Shown in pieces: positions 35,521-44,084 of a DNA stretch of 64,000 nucleotides. Every line of letters begins with the position of its first letter. Positions within the stretch are counted from its first letter, which is position 1. Position numbers and translations under genes: made by a program. The notes beneath the pieces are model-generated. The model saw nothing but the letters and a program-made list of their open reading frames with translations, was not told the origin of the DNA and did not search any database. The DNA is from CALKWS01 sp051020515 (lineage in GTDB: Bacteria; Actinomycetota; Actinomycetes; Actinomycetales; Beutenbergiaceae): contig NZ_CP194857.1 of assembly GCF_051020515.1 (NCBI RefSeq), forward strand, positions 3,410,001 through 3,474,000, given 5' to 3'.

Positions 35521-36141
35521 TCACTGGAAGGGCGCGGGGTCGCCAGCCCCGACGCGGACCACCTCGGCGTCGCCTTCGGACAGGTCCACCACCGTGGTCG
35601 GCATGCTGCCGGACTCACCGGAGTCCAGGATCGCGTCCAGGGCGTGATCCAACTCCTCCTTGATCTGCCACCCCTCGGTGAGAGGTTCGGACTCCCCAGG
35701 CAGCAGTAGCGTGGAGGACAGGAGTGGCTCGCCCAACTCCTCCAGCAGCGCCTGGACCACCGTGTGGTCCGGGATCCGCACGCCCACCGTCTTGCGTTTG
35801 GGCTGCAGCAACCGGCGCGGCACCTCCTTGGTGGCGGGCAGGATGAACGTGTACTGACCGGGAGTCGTAGCCTTCACGGCCCGGAACACGGCGTTCTCCA
35901 CGTGCACGAACTGCCCGAGTTGGGCGAAGTTGCGGCACACCAGCGTGAAGTGGTGGCGGTGGTCGAGTTGTCGCAAGGCCACGATGCGGTCCTTCGCCTC
36001 CTGGTTCCCCAGGGCCGCTCCCAGGGCATACCCGGAATCGGTCGGGTAGGCGATCAGGCCCCCCGCACGCAGGATCTCCACCACCTGACGGATCGAGCGG
36101 GCTTGCGGGTTGACCGGGTGTAGATCGAAGTAGCGCGCCAT
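35521..36141 (-). CDS. YrdC/Sua5/YciO-family threonylcarbamoyl-AMP synthase-like protein
   Basis: 206 residues. EILRAGGLIAYPTDSGYALG is the YrdC-domain signature, followed by KDRIVALRQLDHRHHFTLVC, PGQYTFILPATKEVPRRLLQ and KTVGVRIPDHTVVQALLEEL. The KRKTVGVRIPDH form and short length resemble YciO more than TsaC/Sua5, so tRNA t6A synthesis is possible but not assured. ATG 36141. Confidence 0.88.
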   Translation of the reverse strand: MARYFDLHPVNPQARSIRQVVEILRAGGLIAYPTDSGYALGAALGNQEAKDRIVALRQLDHRHHFTLVCRNFAQLGQFVHVENAVFRAVKATTPGQYTFILPATKEVPRRLLQPKRKTVGVRIPDHTVVQALLEELGEPLLSSTLLLPGESEPLTEGWQIKEELDHALDAILDSGESGSMPTTVVDLSEGDAEVVRVGAGDPAPFQ

Positions 36142-36229
36142 GGTTCACCCTAACCAGATGGCTCGAGCCTCACCCACCTCCGCGCAGGGTTCCCGGCGGG
36201 TGAGCCGCAGGCGGGTCGAATCGGCTGCG

Positions 36230-36817
36230 TCAGCCGGTGCGACGAGCCGCGCGCCGTCGCGCGAGTTCATCGCCGCGGATATCCGCCGGTTCATCGCTGG
36301 CCCGCTCGGTCGGGAACTCGGCCAGGCTGCCCTCAACCTCGCGCCACACCCTGCCCACAGCGATACCGAACACTCCCTGGCCGCCCTGGACCAGGTCGAA
36401 GACCTCATCGGCGGAGGTGCACTCGTACACGCTGGCACCATCGCTCATCAGGGTGATCTGTGCGAGATCCTCGACACCGCGCTCGTGCAGGTGATTGACC
36501 GCCGAGCGGATCTGCTGCAAGGACACCCCGGTGTCGAGGAGGCGCTTGACCACCTTCAGCACCAGGATGTCGCGGAAACTGTACAGCCGCTGCGTTCCGG
36601 ATCCGCTGCCGGGACGGATGCTCGGCTCCACCAGCCCGGTTCGGGCCCAGTAGTCCAGTTGCCGATAGGTGATGCCTGCGGCGCGACAGGCCGTGGGGCC
36701 CCGGTAGCCGGTGTCGGCGTCCAGGTCCGGGAGGGTGTCCCCGAACAACATCCCCTGCGTGCGTTGCAGGGTGTTCTCGGCGGCGTCCGCCTGTGCATCC
36801 ATGCCGCTGCCACCCAT
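36230..36817 (-). CDS. MerR-family regulator, Rv1830/McdR-like
   Basis: 195 residues. GYRGPTACRAAGITYRQLDY followed by WARTGLVEPSIRPG is the MerR winged-helix region, and FRDILVLKVVKRLLDTGVSL the second helix pair. The C-terminal ASVYECTSADEVFDLVQGGQ matches the Rv1830 group that regulates cell-division genes in mycobacteria. Position also matches: after the DUF151 protein and FtsR, as in the Rv1827-Rv1830 locus. A 17-base palindrome sits 160 bases upstream. Confidence 0.85.
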   Translation of the reverse strand: MGGSGMDAQADAAENTLQRTQGMLFGDTLPDLDADTGYRGPTACRAAGITYRQLDYWARTGLVEPSIRPGSGSGTQRLYSFRDILVLKVVKRLLDTGVSLQQIRSAVNHLHERGVEDLAQITLMSDGASVYECTSADEVFDLVQGGQGVFGIAVGRVWREVEGSLAEFPTERASDEPADIRGDELARRRAARRTG

Positions 36818-36975
36818 CGTCCGTCCTCACGTTCGCTTGTGAACACTCTACGCCCCGGCGTCGTGATCTGCCCATCACCACGCCCGGATGTCATGAACGC
36901 TATTGCCCACGGCGGGACAGGTCAACGACATGCGCCCTTCGTGCGGTTCGGCGTGTCGCGACGGCGTGTCTTACC

Positions 36976-36992
36976 CTCAACCTGAGGTTGAG
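36976..36992. promoter_or_regulatory. palindromic operator candidate upstream of the McdR-like gene
   Basis: CTCAACCTGAGGTTGAG, a perfect 8-1-8 palindrome, lies between the DUF151 gene and the MerR gene. MerR regulators bind such symmetric elements within promoters. Autoregulation, or control by the neighbouring FtsR, is the likely use. Confidence 0.6.
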
Positions 36993-37000
36993 ATTTATCG

Positions 37001-37519
37001 CTACTCCTCGCGAGGGTCGGCGAAGTCTTCCGCCGCCACCGAATCGAGGAACTCACGAAAATGTGCCACCTCGGCCTCTGCTTCGTCGATACCGACTGGC
37101 TCGCTCACCCGCATATTGCCGTCCGCGTCGGTCTCCAGCACCACCGCTGCCTCATCGAGCACGTCCTCCGCGCACCACACATCCACCTGAGCCCGCAGAG
37201 CCAGCGCAATGGCGTCGGAGGCCCGGGAGTCCACCCGCGCGCCGTTGGAGAGCACCAGTTCGGCGATGAAGGTGCCTGCGCGCAGTTCGACGATGTTCAC
37301 CTGGGTCAGTGCCACACCACAGGACTTCAGCACACTGACCATCAGATCGTGGGGGCCGGGCCGGGGCGGCTGCATCCCGGCGTGGGCGGTGGCGATCGCC
37401 ACGCCCTCATGGGGCCCGATCACGATCGGCAGGGAGCGCTCGCCCTCGGCCTCCCCCAGAAGCACGAGCACGTCCTGCTCGGGTGCCTGCATACGCACCC
37501 GGACTCCGGTGACGCCCAT
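37001..37519 (-). CDS. bifunctional nuclease family protein (DUF151), Rv1829-like
   Basis: 172 residues. RSLPIVIGPHEGVAIATAHA and PRPGPHDLMVSVLKSCGVAL, then RVDSRASDAIALALRAQVDV, are the DUF151 hallmarks (SDAxALAxR). Plant and thermotogal members have nuclease activity; the bacterial role is unclear. ATG 37519 fits GGAGG ten bases upstream; a GTG at 37528 sits too close to it. Between the FtsR and McdR-like genes, the standard actinobacterial order. Confidence 0.9.
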   Translation of the reverse strand: MGVTGVRVRMQAPEQDVLVLLGEAEGERSLPIVIGPHEGVAIATAHAGMQPPRPGPHDLMVSVLKSCGVALTQVNIVELRAGTFIAELVLSNGARVDSRASDAIALALRAQVDVWCAEDVLDEAAVVLETDADGNMRVSEPVGIDEAEAEVAHFREFLDSVAAEDFADPREE

Positions 37520-37596
37520 CTTTCGCACACCTCCAAACTACGCCGCCGCGTGCGAAGTGGACAGCCCAACCGGCCACCGTGATCCAGTTGTGAGGA

Positions 37597-38364
37597 TCAG
37601 GTCAGCCGGTCCGCCCCTGCCCGCAGTATCGCGGTGTGCACCTGGGCCAGAGTTTCGGCCAGGTCCGCCGCCATCGACTCAGCCCGGGCGCGTGCCCCCG
37701 CCGAGGATGGACCGCTGCGCACCGAGCGTACCGGTGCGATCACCTGTTCGATCAGGTCCACCTGACGCTCCGCCGCGATGCGGATCGCACGCAGGTGGCG
37801 TTCGTCGATGCCCTGCTCTGCCAGTTCACCGGCGAACTTGGCTACCGGCACCAGTGCACCGGGGAACTTCCCTCCGGCGTCGGCCACCAGGACTCCGGCG
37901 TTGACCAGCGCCTCGATATCGGCCTCGGTCCGCCCGCTCGCTTCTGCCAGTTGAGCGGTCGTGTAGCGAGCCCGACCCGCGGCCACCACCAGGTCGCCGT
38001 CCTCAGTCACCACCCGGGCCCCGGGAGGTGACACTGCCGCCAGACCGGCATCGAGTTCGGCCAACCGGTCCCGGATCACTTTCAGCGGCAGGAAGGAGTC
38101 ACGCTGGGCGGCCAGCACGAATCGCAGGCGCTCCACGTCCGATTGGCTGTAACTGCGGTAGCCCGACGGGGTGCGACGCGGCGAGACGAGCCCCTGCTCC
38201 TCAAGGAAGCGGATCTTGGAGACACTGGCCGCAGGGAACTCCCGTTGCAGGATGCCCAGTGCCGACCCGATGGACATCGTGGGCACCCGGGACACCCCGG
38301 GCGGCCATGACTCGCCGTCCCCGTCCCCGGTCTGCTCCTGCGCCCGGGCGGTGTTGGAACTCAC
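37597..38364 (-). CDS. ftsR: MerR-family regulator FtsR (Rv1828-like)
   Basis: 255 residues. SIGSALGILQREFPAASVSK then IRFLEEQGLVSPRRTPSGYR and YSQSDVERLRFVLAAQRDSF are the MerR DNA-binding domain of this group. The C-terminal half (ARYTTAQLAEASGRTEADIE, LVNAGVLVADAGGKF) has the second winged-helix typical of FtsR, a regulator of ftsZ in corynebacteria. The start overlaps the garA stop (ATGA). Confidence 0.9.
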   Translation of the reverse strand: MSSNTARAQEQTGDGDGESWPPGVSRVPTMSIGSALGILQREFPAASVSKIRFLEEQGLVSPRRTPSGYRSYSQSDVERLRFVLAAQRDSFLPLKVIRDRLAELDAGLAAVSPPGARVVTEDGDLVVAAGRARYTTAQLAEASGRTEADIEALVNAGVLVADAGGKFPGALVPVAKFAGELAEQGIDERHLRAIRIAAERQVDLIEQVIAPVRSVRSGPSSAGARARAESMAADLAETLAQVHTAILRAGADRLT

Positions 38365-38852
38365 CTGCCCGGCTCACCTGCGTCGTCGGCTCCGGTGGAG
38401 CGGTTCGGTGAGGGGTGGAAGGTCAGGCGGTACTTCCCGATCTGGACCTCATCGCCCATCTGCAGCACGCCTTCGTCTACCCTGGTCCGGTTCACGTAGG
38501 TGCCGTTCAGACTGCCCACGTCGCGGACCACGAAGTTGCCGCTCTCCTTCAGGAACTCGCAGTGCTTGCGCGAGACGGTCACATCATCGAGGAAGATGTC
38601 GGCCCTAGTGTCACGGCCGGCGGTGGCCCGGTCGGCGTCCAACAGGAACCGGGCGCCTGCGTTGGGTCCGTGCTGGACGATCAGCAGTGCGGATTCCGGG
38701 GGCAGTGCCTCCACGGCTGCACGGGCGTCAGTGTCGATCGGGCCGTAAGCACGCTCCTCGGGCTCCCCGGGCGTGACCTTGCCCAGATGCGCGGTCGTGT
38801 GCACCGCCGAAGGGCCGTCCTGGGCCCCTGGATCGTCCTGACCCGTGCTCAT
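38361..38852 (-). CDS. garA: FHA-domain protein GarA/OdhI
   Basis: 163 residues. The FHA domain covers about 75-150: SALLIVQHGPNAGARFLLDA, IFLDDVTVSRKHCEFL and VVRDVGSLNGTYVNRTRV (pThr-binding Arg, Ser, Asn). GarA inhibits 2-oxoglutarate dehydrogenase and controls glutamate metabolism when a double-Thr N-terminal motif is unphosphorylated. Here that motif reads VHTTAHLGKV instead of the usual VETTSVF, keeping both threonines. ATG 38852 follows GGAGGAG. Confidence 0.9.
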   Translation of the reverse strand: MSTGQDDPGAQDGPSAVHTTAHLGKVTPGEPEERAYGPIDTDARAAVEALPPESALLIVQHGPNAGARFLLDADRATAGRDTRADIFLDDVTVSRKHCEFLKESGNFVVRDVGSLNGTYVNRTRVDEGVLQMGDEVQIGKYRLTFHPSPNRSTGADDAGEPGR

Positions 38853-38985
38853 CGCAACTCCTCCTATGACCTCGATCCACCCGAGGGTGCCGGTCGTCCC
38901 CACTCTAGGCCCCATGAGCCGACCAGGGGAACGTCTTGTCAGGACCCGGCGCCGGTTCAGCCAACCGGTACCGGGCGCCTCGAAC

Positions 38986-39810
38986 TCAGTCCTCCGCCTC
39001 CACAGGGACCGCGTAGCGGGGCGCGTCGACCTCCCGGATCGCGGTGATCTGGACCAGGTCGCGCTGCTCGACCTCCACGACCGCCCCCACGTTGCGGAAT
39101 CCGGCCAGCGCACCGCCAGGAATGTTCAGCGCGACCGAAATCGTCTGGGGGTCCCCGATCGCACGCCACTCCATCTGCTCGCCGAGGGCCCGGCCGTCCG
39201 CGAGTACCCCCTCCTCGGAGTCCACGAACGCGGAGGAGGCGATGAGGCGCTGCCCGGAGACCTCTACGGCCTCGGCTCCGGCGTTGCGCAGTTCTTCGAG
39301 CATGTGCACCATCGTTTGCGCGCTTACGTCGTGGGCACCACCCACCGTCACCACGACCCCGGGGCCCTCCACCGGCTCCGTCCCGGCGAGCACCCCGTGC
39401 ACTACCTGGTACTCCTCAGCCAGGCGCTGGGTATCCGACCCGCTGCGCAGGGTGCTGCGGTCGCGCAGCAGTTGCTCACGTTCTGCGGTCAGATCCTCGT
39501 TCCGCTGGGTCACCTCATCGAGTAACCGGACCAGGTCGTCCTGCCGCAGGGCCGCGAACTCATCGCCCTGGGTCTGGCGCACCTGTACCACGATGCCGAA
39601 CCCGAGCAGCGCGCACATCAGTGCGATCAGGAGCTGGGACCGAAGCGCAACGGGCTTTCGTCTGCGTTGCGGGTCGGTCCGGCCGGTGCGCGGCTGCTCT
39701 GCCACGGGGGGCTCATCGCCGCCCGAGCGGTCTGCCTCGGGCAGGTCGGTGGCGCCTGCGTCCCGGTACGCATCGCTGCCGGGCATCGCATCGTCCGCAT
39801 TCCTACGCAT
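38986..39810 (-). CDS. DUF881-family membrane-anchored protein (Rv1825-like)
   Basis: 274 residues. A hydrophilic N-terminus, one transmembrane helix (SQLLIALMCALLGFGIVVQV, about 57-76), a coiled-coil (LLDEVTQRNEDLTAEREQLL) and the DUF881 domain (EGPGVVVTVGGAHDVSAQTM, LRNAGAEAVEVSGQRLIASS). Presumed division- or envelope-associated. Separated by 133 bases from garA, where most relatives carry gcvH. Confidence 0.9.
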   Translation of the reverse strand: MRRNADDAMPGSDAYRDAGATDLPEADRSGGDEPPVAEQPRTGRTDPQRRRKPVALRSQLLIALMCALLGFGIVVQVRQTQGDEFAALRQDDLVRLLDEVTQRNEDLTAEREQLLRDRSTLRSGSDTQRLAEEYQVVHGVLAGTEPVEGPGVVVTVGGAHDVSAQTMVHMLEELRNAGAEAVEVSGQRLIASSAFVDSEEGVLADGRALGEQMEWRAIGDPQTISVALNIPGGALAGFRNVGAVVEVEQRDLVQITAIREVDAPRYAVPVEAED

Positions 39811-39813
39811 GGC

Positions 39814-40146
39814 TCAGGCCTTGAAGACGTGGCGACGGATGGCGGCCGCATTGGAGAAGATCCGGATCCCCAACACCACCACCACGGCGGTGGACAACTG
39901 CGAACCCACACCGAGCTGGTCGCCGAGGAAGACGAGGAACGCGGCGATGAGCACGTTGAACAGGAAGGAGGTGATGAACACCCGGTCGTCGAAGACGTCC
40001 TCCAGCCGGGCCCGCAGCGCACCCAGGAGCGCGTCCAGTGCCGCCACTACCGCGATCGGTAGGTACGGCTGGAGTTCGGAGGGCACACTGGGCTGCAGGA
40101 GCAGCCCGAGGAGAATGCCGAGGATCAGGCCGATCACCGCGACCAT
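39814..40146 (-). CDS. sbp: small basic protein, DUF1290 (Rv1824-like)
   Basis: 110 residues with three transmembrane helices: VAVIGLILGILLGLLLQPSV, LQPYLPIAVVAALDALLGAL and TSFLFNVLIAAFLVFLGDQL. The DUF1290/Sbp family lies next to division genes in many Gram-positives. Between two DUF881 genes, as in mycobacteria; three bases separate its stop from the next start. Confidence 0.9.
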   Translation of the reverse strand: MVAVIGLILGILLGLLLQPSVPSELQPYLPIAVVAALDALLGALRARLEDVFDDRVFITSFLFNVLIAAFLVFLGDQLGVGSQLSTAVVVVLGIRIFSNAAAIRRHVFKA

Positions 40147-40269
40147 GGCATCCCTCCCTCCGACCGGCTTCTACCTGCGCTCCCGGGCTCGCTGCGGGCC
40201 TGAAGCGCTCCGCACTGGGCCAAGTCTCGCACGTCAGGCTACCGGTCTGCTGGGCCATCGATGCTGATC

Positions 40270-41115
40270 TCAGGCCTCGTCCACCACCTCTGCGTGCCGC
40301 AGGGAGGAGTACCCGGCCCCCGGTAGACGCAGGCGCTCCTCCTGGGTGAGCGAACTAGGAATCGAGAACGCCGCGGACAACGCGGTCAGATGCGACTGGG
40401 CGCTGGATCGAGCGAACGCGGTCCGCATCGATTCGGGATCCCCGATCGCCTCGATCCGGTAGGGCGAGACCAGCGGTTGCAGGTCCACCAGGATCGCCGC
40501 GCCGGCCGAACGGATCGCGGTCATGCTCGTCAGCCGGTGCCCGTTCACCGCCACCGCCTCGGCTCCGGAGGCCCAAAGCCCGTTGGCCACGACCTGCAGG
40601 TCGAAATCCTGCACGCGTTCATCTTCGGAACCCGGTTCGTCCGCCGCCGCCCGCACCGAATCCTCCAGGGTGATCACCAGGCCCGGCCCCTGCACCGCCA
40701 CCGTTCCGACCACGGCCTCCAACTCGGCGGTGCGGGCCAGGAAGGCCTCGTCCTCATCCCCCAACGCCTGGCTTTGCAGTTCGGCGATCTCATCGCGCAA
40801 CTCGGAGTTCCCGGTCCGGAGATCCTCCCCGGTCGCGCTGCGTTCTCGGATCTGCTCCACGATCAGGGTTCGCGCGCTGCTCGCGGCCGGCTGCGGCGCG
40901 CGTAGCGCCTGGGTCGCCACCACGGTCCCCATCCCGATCAGCACGGCGAGTACCAGAACCACCAGACGCCGCCGCAACGTCGTCGGTGTGTCGATCCCGG
41001 CCGCCCGGGCCCGCGCCACGGCGGCGTACCCGGGGTCCAGCGGCTTCTCCATCACCGCGGTCAGCAAGGTCATCGAGGCATCCTTGCGGCGATGCCGGCT
41101 CTGCTGCTGTGCCAT
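40270..41115 (-). CDS. DUF881-family membrane-anchored protein (Rv1823-like)
   Basis: 281 residues. One transmembrane helix (RLVVLVLAVLIGMGTVVATQ, about 50-69), a coiled-coil, then the DUF881 domain (VQGPGLVITLEDSVRAAADE, LWASGAEAVAVNGHRLTSMT, IDPQ-like loop PYRIEAIGDPESMRTA). Paralogue of the protein encoded at 38986. Starts three bases after the pgsA-like stop. Confidence 0.9.
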   Translation of the reverse strand: MAQQQSRHRRKDASMTLLTAVMEKPLDPGYAAVARARAAGIDTPTTLRRRLVVLVLAVLIGMGTVVATQALRAPQPAASSARTLIVEQIRERSATGEDLRTGNSELRDEIAELQSQALGDEDEAFLARTAELEAVVGTVAVQGPGLVITLEDSVRAAADEPGSEDERVQDFDLQVVANGLWASGAEAVAVNGHRLTSMTAIRSAGAAILVDLQPLVSPYRIEAIGDPESMRTAFARSSAQSHLTALSAAFSIPSSLTQEERLRLPGAGYSSLRHAEVVDEA

Positions 41116-41118
41116 TGC

Positions 41119-41718
41119 CTACGGCCCTGGTGTTGACCGCGGACCGCGCTGGTGCGTGGACGCGCGCGCATCCGAGACCACGATGGCACGGAACTGGTTC
41201 AGATAGGCCAAGCCGGCGCACCAGTACAGGTAGACCCCCCACAGCGCCGACGCCCAGCCGAATGCCCAGGCGATATCGGCCGCCAGGTGCCCGGTGAGTT
41301 GGTCCACCTGGGTCAGCAACAGCACCGGGAAGGCGTACATGAGCGCGAAGGTGCCGGCCTTGCCGATGTCGTGCACCGGGAATCCGGGGAAACCGCGTGC
41401 GACCAGGAAGGGCACGCACAGCCCCACCACCAGGTCGCGGGCGAACACCGCCACCAGCAGCCACCAGGGCACCACCTGTTGGACCGCCAGGCCGATGATC
41501 ACCACCGCGATGAAGAGTCGATCCGCGGCAGGATCGAGCAACCGGCCCAGCCGGGAGGTCTGGTCCAGTGCGCGTGCGATCACCCCGTCCACCCAGTCGC
41601 TGATTCCCGCCAGCGCCAGAACCACCACCGCAGCCAGGTACTGCTCGCTGAGGATGAGCACCGCCACTACCGGCACCATCAGCAATCGCAATGCCGAGAT
41701 CACGTTGGGTACGGTCAG
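41119..41718 (-). CDS. CDP-alcohol phosphatidyltransferase, PgsA-like
   Basis: About 199 residues and six membrane helices. The CDP-OH-P motif D-x2-DG-x2-AR-x8-G-x3-D-x3-D is intact in SDWVDGVIARALDQTSRLGR then LLDPAADRLF. Family members open with a motif like MLTIPNxIS, which here reads LTVPNVISALRL, so translation should begin at CTG 41718, or that codon is a misread ATG; the first canonical start in frame, GTG 41703, would cut the motif. An in-frame stop at 41881-41883 limits any extension. Phospholipid head-group synthesis; first gene of the garA cluster (Rv1822 position). Confidence 0.82.
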   Translation of the reverse strand: MTVPNVISALRLLMVPVVAVLILSEQYLAAVVVLALAGISDWVDGVIARALDQTSRLGRLLDPAADRLFIAVVIIGLAVQQVVPWWLLVAVFARDLVVGLCVPFLVARGFPGFPVHDIGKAGTFALMYAFPVLLLTQVDQLTGHLAADIAWAFGWASALWGVYLYWCAGLAYLNQFRAIVVSDARASTHQRGPRSTPGP

Positions 41719-42132
41719 AATCCGGTCACTCGCCGCATCGGTGGCCCCCGCCCCCGGCGCCGTGAGTTCGGTGTCCCCACCTCGGGCACCGAACTCCCCG
41801 TCGCGGGCAGCCCCGGGCCGGCCGGCCCCGGGGGCGCCGGAGCAGAGCCGGCCGGGGGGTCTGCTCGCTGTCTCACCCGCTCAGACTACCCAGTGGGGAG
41901 TCGGGAGTGGGTGCAGCCGGCACACTCCCGACCCGCTCCGCTCCGCACAGGTTCCCACCGCCGCCGCGACCCTTCCAGGCAGCGGCGGCCCACCGCCGTC
42001 GTCTCCTGCCCTGGACTCACCCGACCGAGATCACCCGGAGCTCCCGGCAGCGTCCTACTCTGGTGCTCACACCAACCCGACGACGCCGCTTCGGAGTTTC
42101 CCGGGATGGTGCGGAAAGGGGTCGGAGCAGCC

Positions 42133-42729
42133 GTGATCGAGATCCTCACCGGGCTCGGGTTGGCAATGTCCGCGGGACTCTCTGCCTACATCCCGCTGCT
42201 GGCCCTGGGCCTGCTCGGTCGCTACACCGGCATCGTGGAGTTGCCCGCGCAGTGGGCCTGGCTGGGCAATGGGTGGGTGCTGCTCGTGCTCGGGGTTCTC
42301 CTGGTGCTGGAGGTCTTCGCCGACAAGATCCCCGCGCTGGACCACATCAACGACCTGATCCAGACCCTGATCCGACCTGTCGCCGGCGGGGTCGCCTTCA
42401 CCGCCGGGTCCAGTTCCCTGACCACCGGCAACACCGAACCCGGTCAGGTCTTCAGCGAGGGCGCTCTGCTGCCGTTCCTCATCGGCCTGACGCTGGCGCT
42501 GGCCGTGCACGTGGCCAAGGCGACGCTGCGTTCGGTGGTCAATCTGTCCACCGCGGGCGTTGGCGCACCGGTGGTGTCCACGGTGGAGGACATCTCGGCG
42601 GTTTCGATGACGATCATCGCGATCCTGCTCCCGGTGCTCGTCCTGGTCTTCCTGGTCAGCGCCGCGGTGATGGGCCTCTGGATGATGCGTCGCCGGCACG
42701 CACGCGCACTGCGGGCTGCCGACGCGTGA
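42133..42729 (+). CDS. DUF4126 membrane protein
   Basis: 198 residues, about four helices. LTGLGLAMSAGLSAYIPLLA is the DUF4126 N-terminus, with FADKIPALDHINDLIQTLIR (conserved DKxPxxD) and PVAGGVAFTAG after it. GTG 42133 has GGAG five bases upstream; ATG 42106 is an alternative. Function unknown in the family. Confidence 0.87.
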   Translation: MIEILTGLGLAMSAGLSAYIPLLALGLLGRYTGIVELPAQWAWLGNGWVLLVLGVLLVLEVFADKIPALDHINDLIQTLIRPVAGGVAFTAGSSSLTTGNTEPGQVFSEGALLPFLIGLTLALAVHVAKATLRSVVNLSTAGVGAPVVSTVEDISAVSMTIIAILLPVLVLVFLVSAAVMGLWMMRRRHARALRAADA

Positions 42730-42751
42730 GCGTTACCCGTAACCTGTTCCT

Positions 42752-43750
42752 ATGCAGATCGGTTACTTCCTCCCGCAAGGCTGGCGCTTCGACCTCGTCG
42801 GCATCGATCCCTCCCGGCACTGGGAGGTGATCAACGGCCTGGCTGCTGCCCGTGCCGACGCGGGTCCGTGGGACTCGGTCTGGGTCTACGACCACTTCCA
42901 CACCACTCCGGTACCGAGCCAGGAAGCCACCCACGAGGCGTGGACCCTGATGGCCGCCCTGGCCGCCAGCACCAGCAAGGTCAAGCTCGGGCAGATGTGC
43001 AGTTGCATGGGCTACCGGAACCCGGCCTACCTCGCGAAGGTCGCCGCCACCGTCGACATCATCTCCGGTGGGCGCGCTCAGATGGGTATTGGTGGGGGCT
43101 GGTACGAGCACGAGTGGCGGGCCTACGGGTACGGCTTCCCACGAGCGGGCATCCGGCTCGCGATGCTCGACGAGGGTGTGCAGATCATGCGGCAGGCCTG
43201 GCGTGAGGGACAGGCCACCTTGGACGGCAAGCACTACCAGGTCGACGGCGCGATCGTGCAGCCGCAGCCACTGCAGTCCGGCGGTCCGCCGTTGTGGATC
43301 GCCGGCGGCGGGGAGAAGGTGACGCTGCGGATCGCCGCGAAGTTCGCGGACTACACCAACTTCGATGGCACGCCCGAGGGCTTCGCGCACAAGAGCGCGA
43401 TCCTGGCGGAGCACTGCCGCAACGAGGGTACCGACTTCGAGGCGATCACCCGATCCGCCAGTTACAACGTGCTCCTGGGACGCGACCAGGCCGAGGTCGA
43501 GGCGAAGATCGCCGCCCTGCGTGATCGCCTGCTCCCGCACCTGGGCCGGGACAGAACCACGGAGGCGCTGGGGGCCTACACCTCCGAGGCCGCGCTCGGC
43601 GTGGGTACCCCGGAGCAGGTTGCCGAACGTCTCGGCGCGATGCGGGACGCGGGCGTGGGGTACGGAATCTTCTATTTCGGCGACGCCGCCTACGACACCT
43701 CCAGCATCGAACTGTTCGAAGAGCAGGTGGCGCCCGCGCTGCTGTCCTGA
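42752..43750 (+). CDS. LLM-class F420-dependent oxidoreductase
   Basis: 332 residues with the luciferase-like barrel: WDSVWVYDHFHTTPVPSQEA, VKLGQMCSCMGYRNPAYLAK, GGRAQMGIGGGWYEHEWRAY and PLWIAGGGEKVTLRIAAKFA. Such proteins use F420 or FMN to oxidise or reduce diverse small molecules. ATG 42752, 22 bases after the DUF4126 stop. Confidence 0.9.
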   Translation: MQIGYFLPQGWRFDLVGIDPSRHWEVINGLAAARADAGPWDSVWVYDHFHTTPVPSQEATHEAWTLMAALAASTSKVKLGQMCSCMGYRNPAYLAKVAATVDIISGGRAQMGIGGGWYEHEWRAYGYGFPRAGIRLAMLDEGVQIMRQAWREGQATLDGKHYQVDGAIVQPQPLQSGGPPLWIAGGGEKVTLRIAAKFADYTNFDGTPEGFAHKSAILAEHCRNEGTDFEAITRSASYNVLLGRDQAEVEAKIAALRDRLLPHLGRDRTTEALGAYTSEAALGVGTPEQVAERLGAMRDAGVGYGIFYFGDAAYDTSSIELFEEQVAPALLS

Positions 43751-43773
43751 CCGGCCACCCCAAAGGGAGCGAC

Positions 43774-44073
43774 ATGACCCGCCCGGACCAATCTCACCCA
43801 CCAGATCCCGGGGATGACCTCCCGCCGCGCCCTGAGGAGGAGATCGCCGATGCCGGCCGGGCGGCCCCAACCGGGCCGGACGGCGACGTGCGTGCTCCGG
43901 GCGCGTCCGATCCGGTCCCGGAGCGACCGGGCAGGATGCCGGCCTATCCGCCCAGCCCACGGCCCCAGGACGGTTCGATCACCTCTCCCAGCCCCGAGAT
44001 CGCCGATCCGGGTTATCGTCCCCCGGATTATCCCACCGAGGACGCCGGGCCGGAGGAGGCGGAGCAGAACTGA
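43774..44073 (+). CDS. small Pro/Asp-rich hypothetical protein
   Basis: 99 residues, almost entirely Pro, Gly, Asp and Glu (HPPDPGDDLPPRPEEEIADA), probably disordered. AAAGGGAGCGAC precedes the ATG. No function can be read. Confidence 0.6.
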   Translation: MTRPDQSHPPDPGDDLPPRPEEEIADAGRAAPTGPDGDVRAPGASDPVPERPGRMPAYPPSPRPQDGSITSPSPEIADPGYRPPDYPTEDAGPEEAEQN

Positions 44074-44084
44074 GCCGGATCGAC

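Noticed and set aside
41119..41876. GTG at 41876 as start of the PgsA-like gene
   Set aside because: It is in a different frame, which ends in a stop near 41720 before reaching the conserved region.
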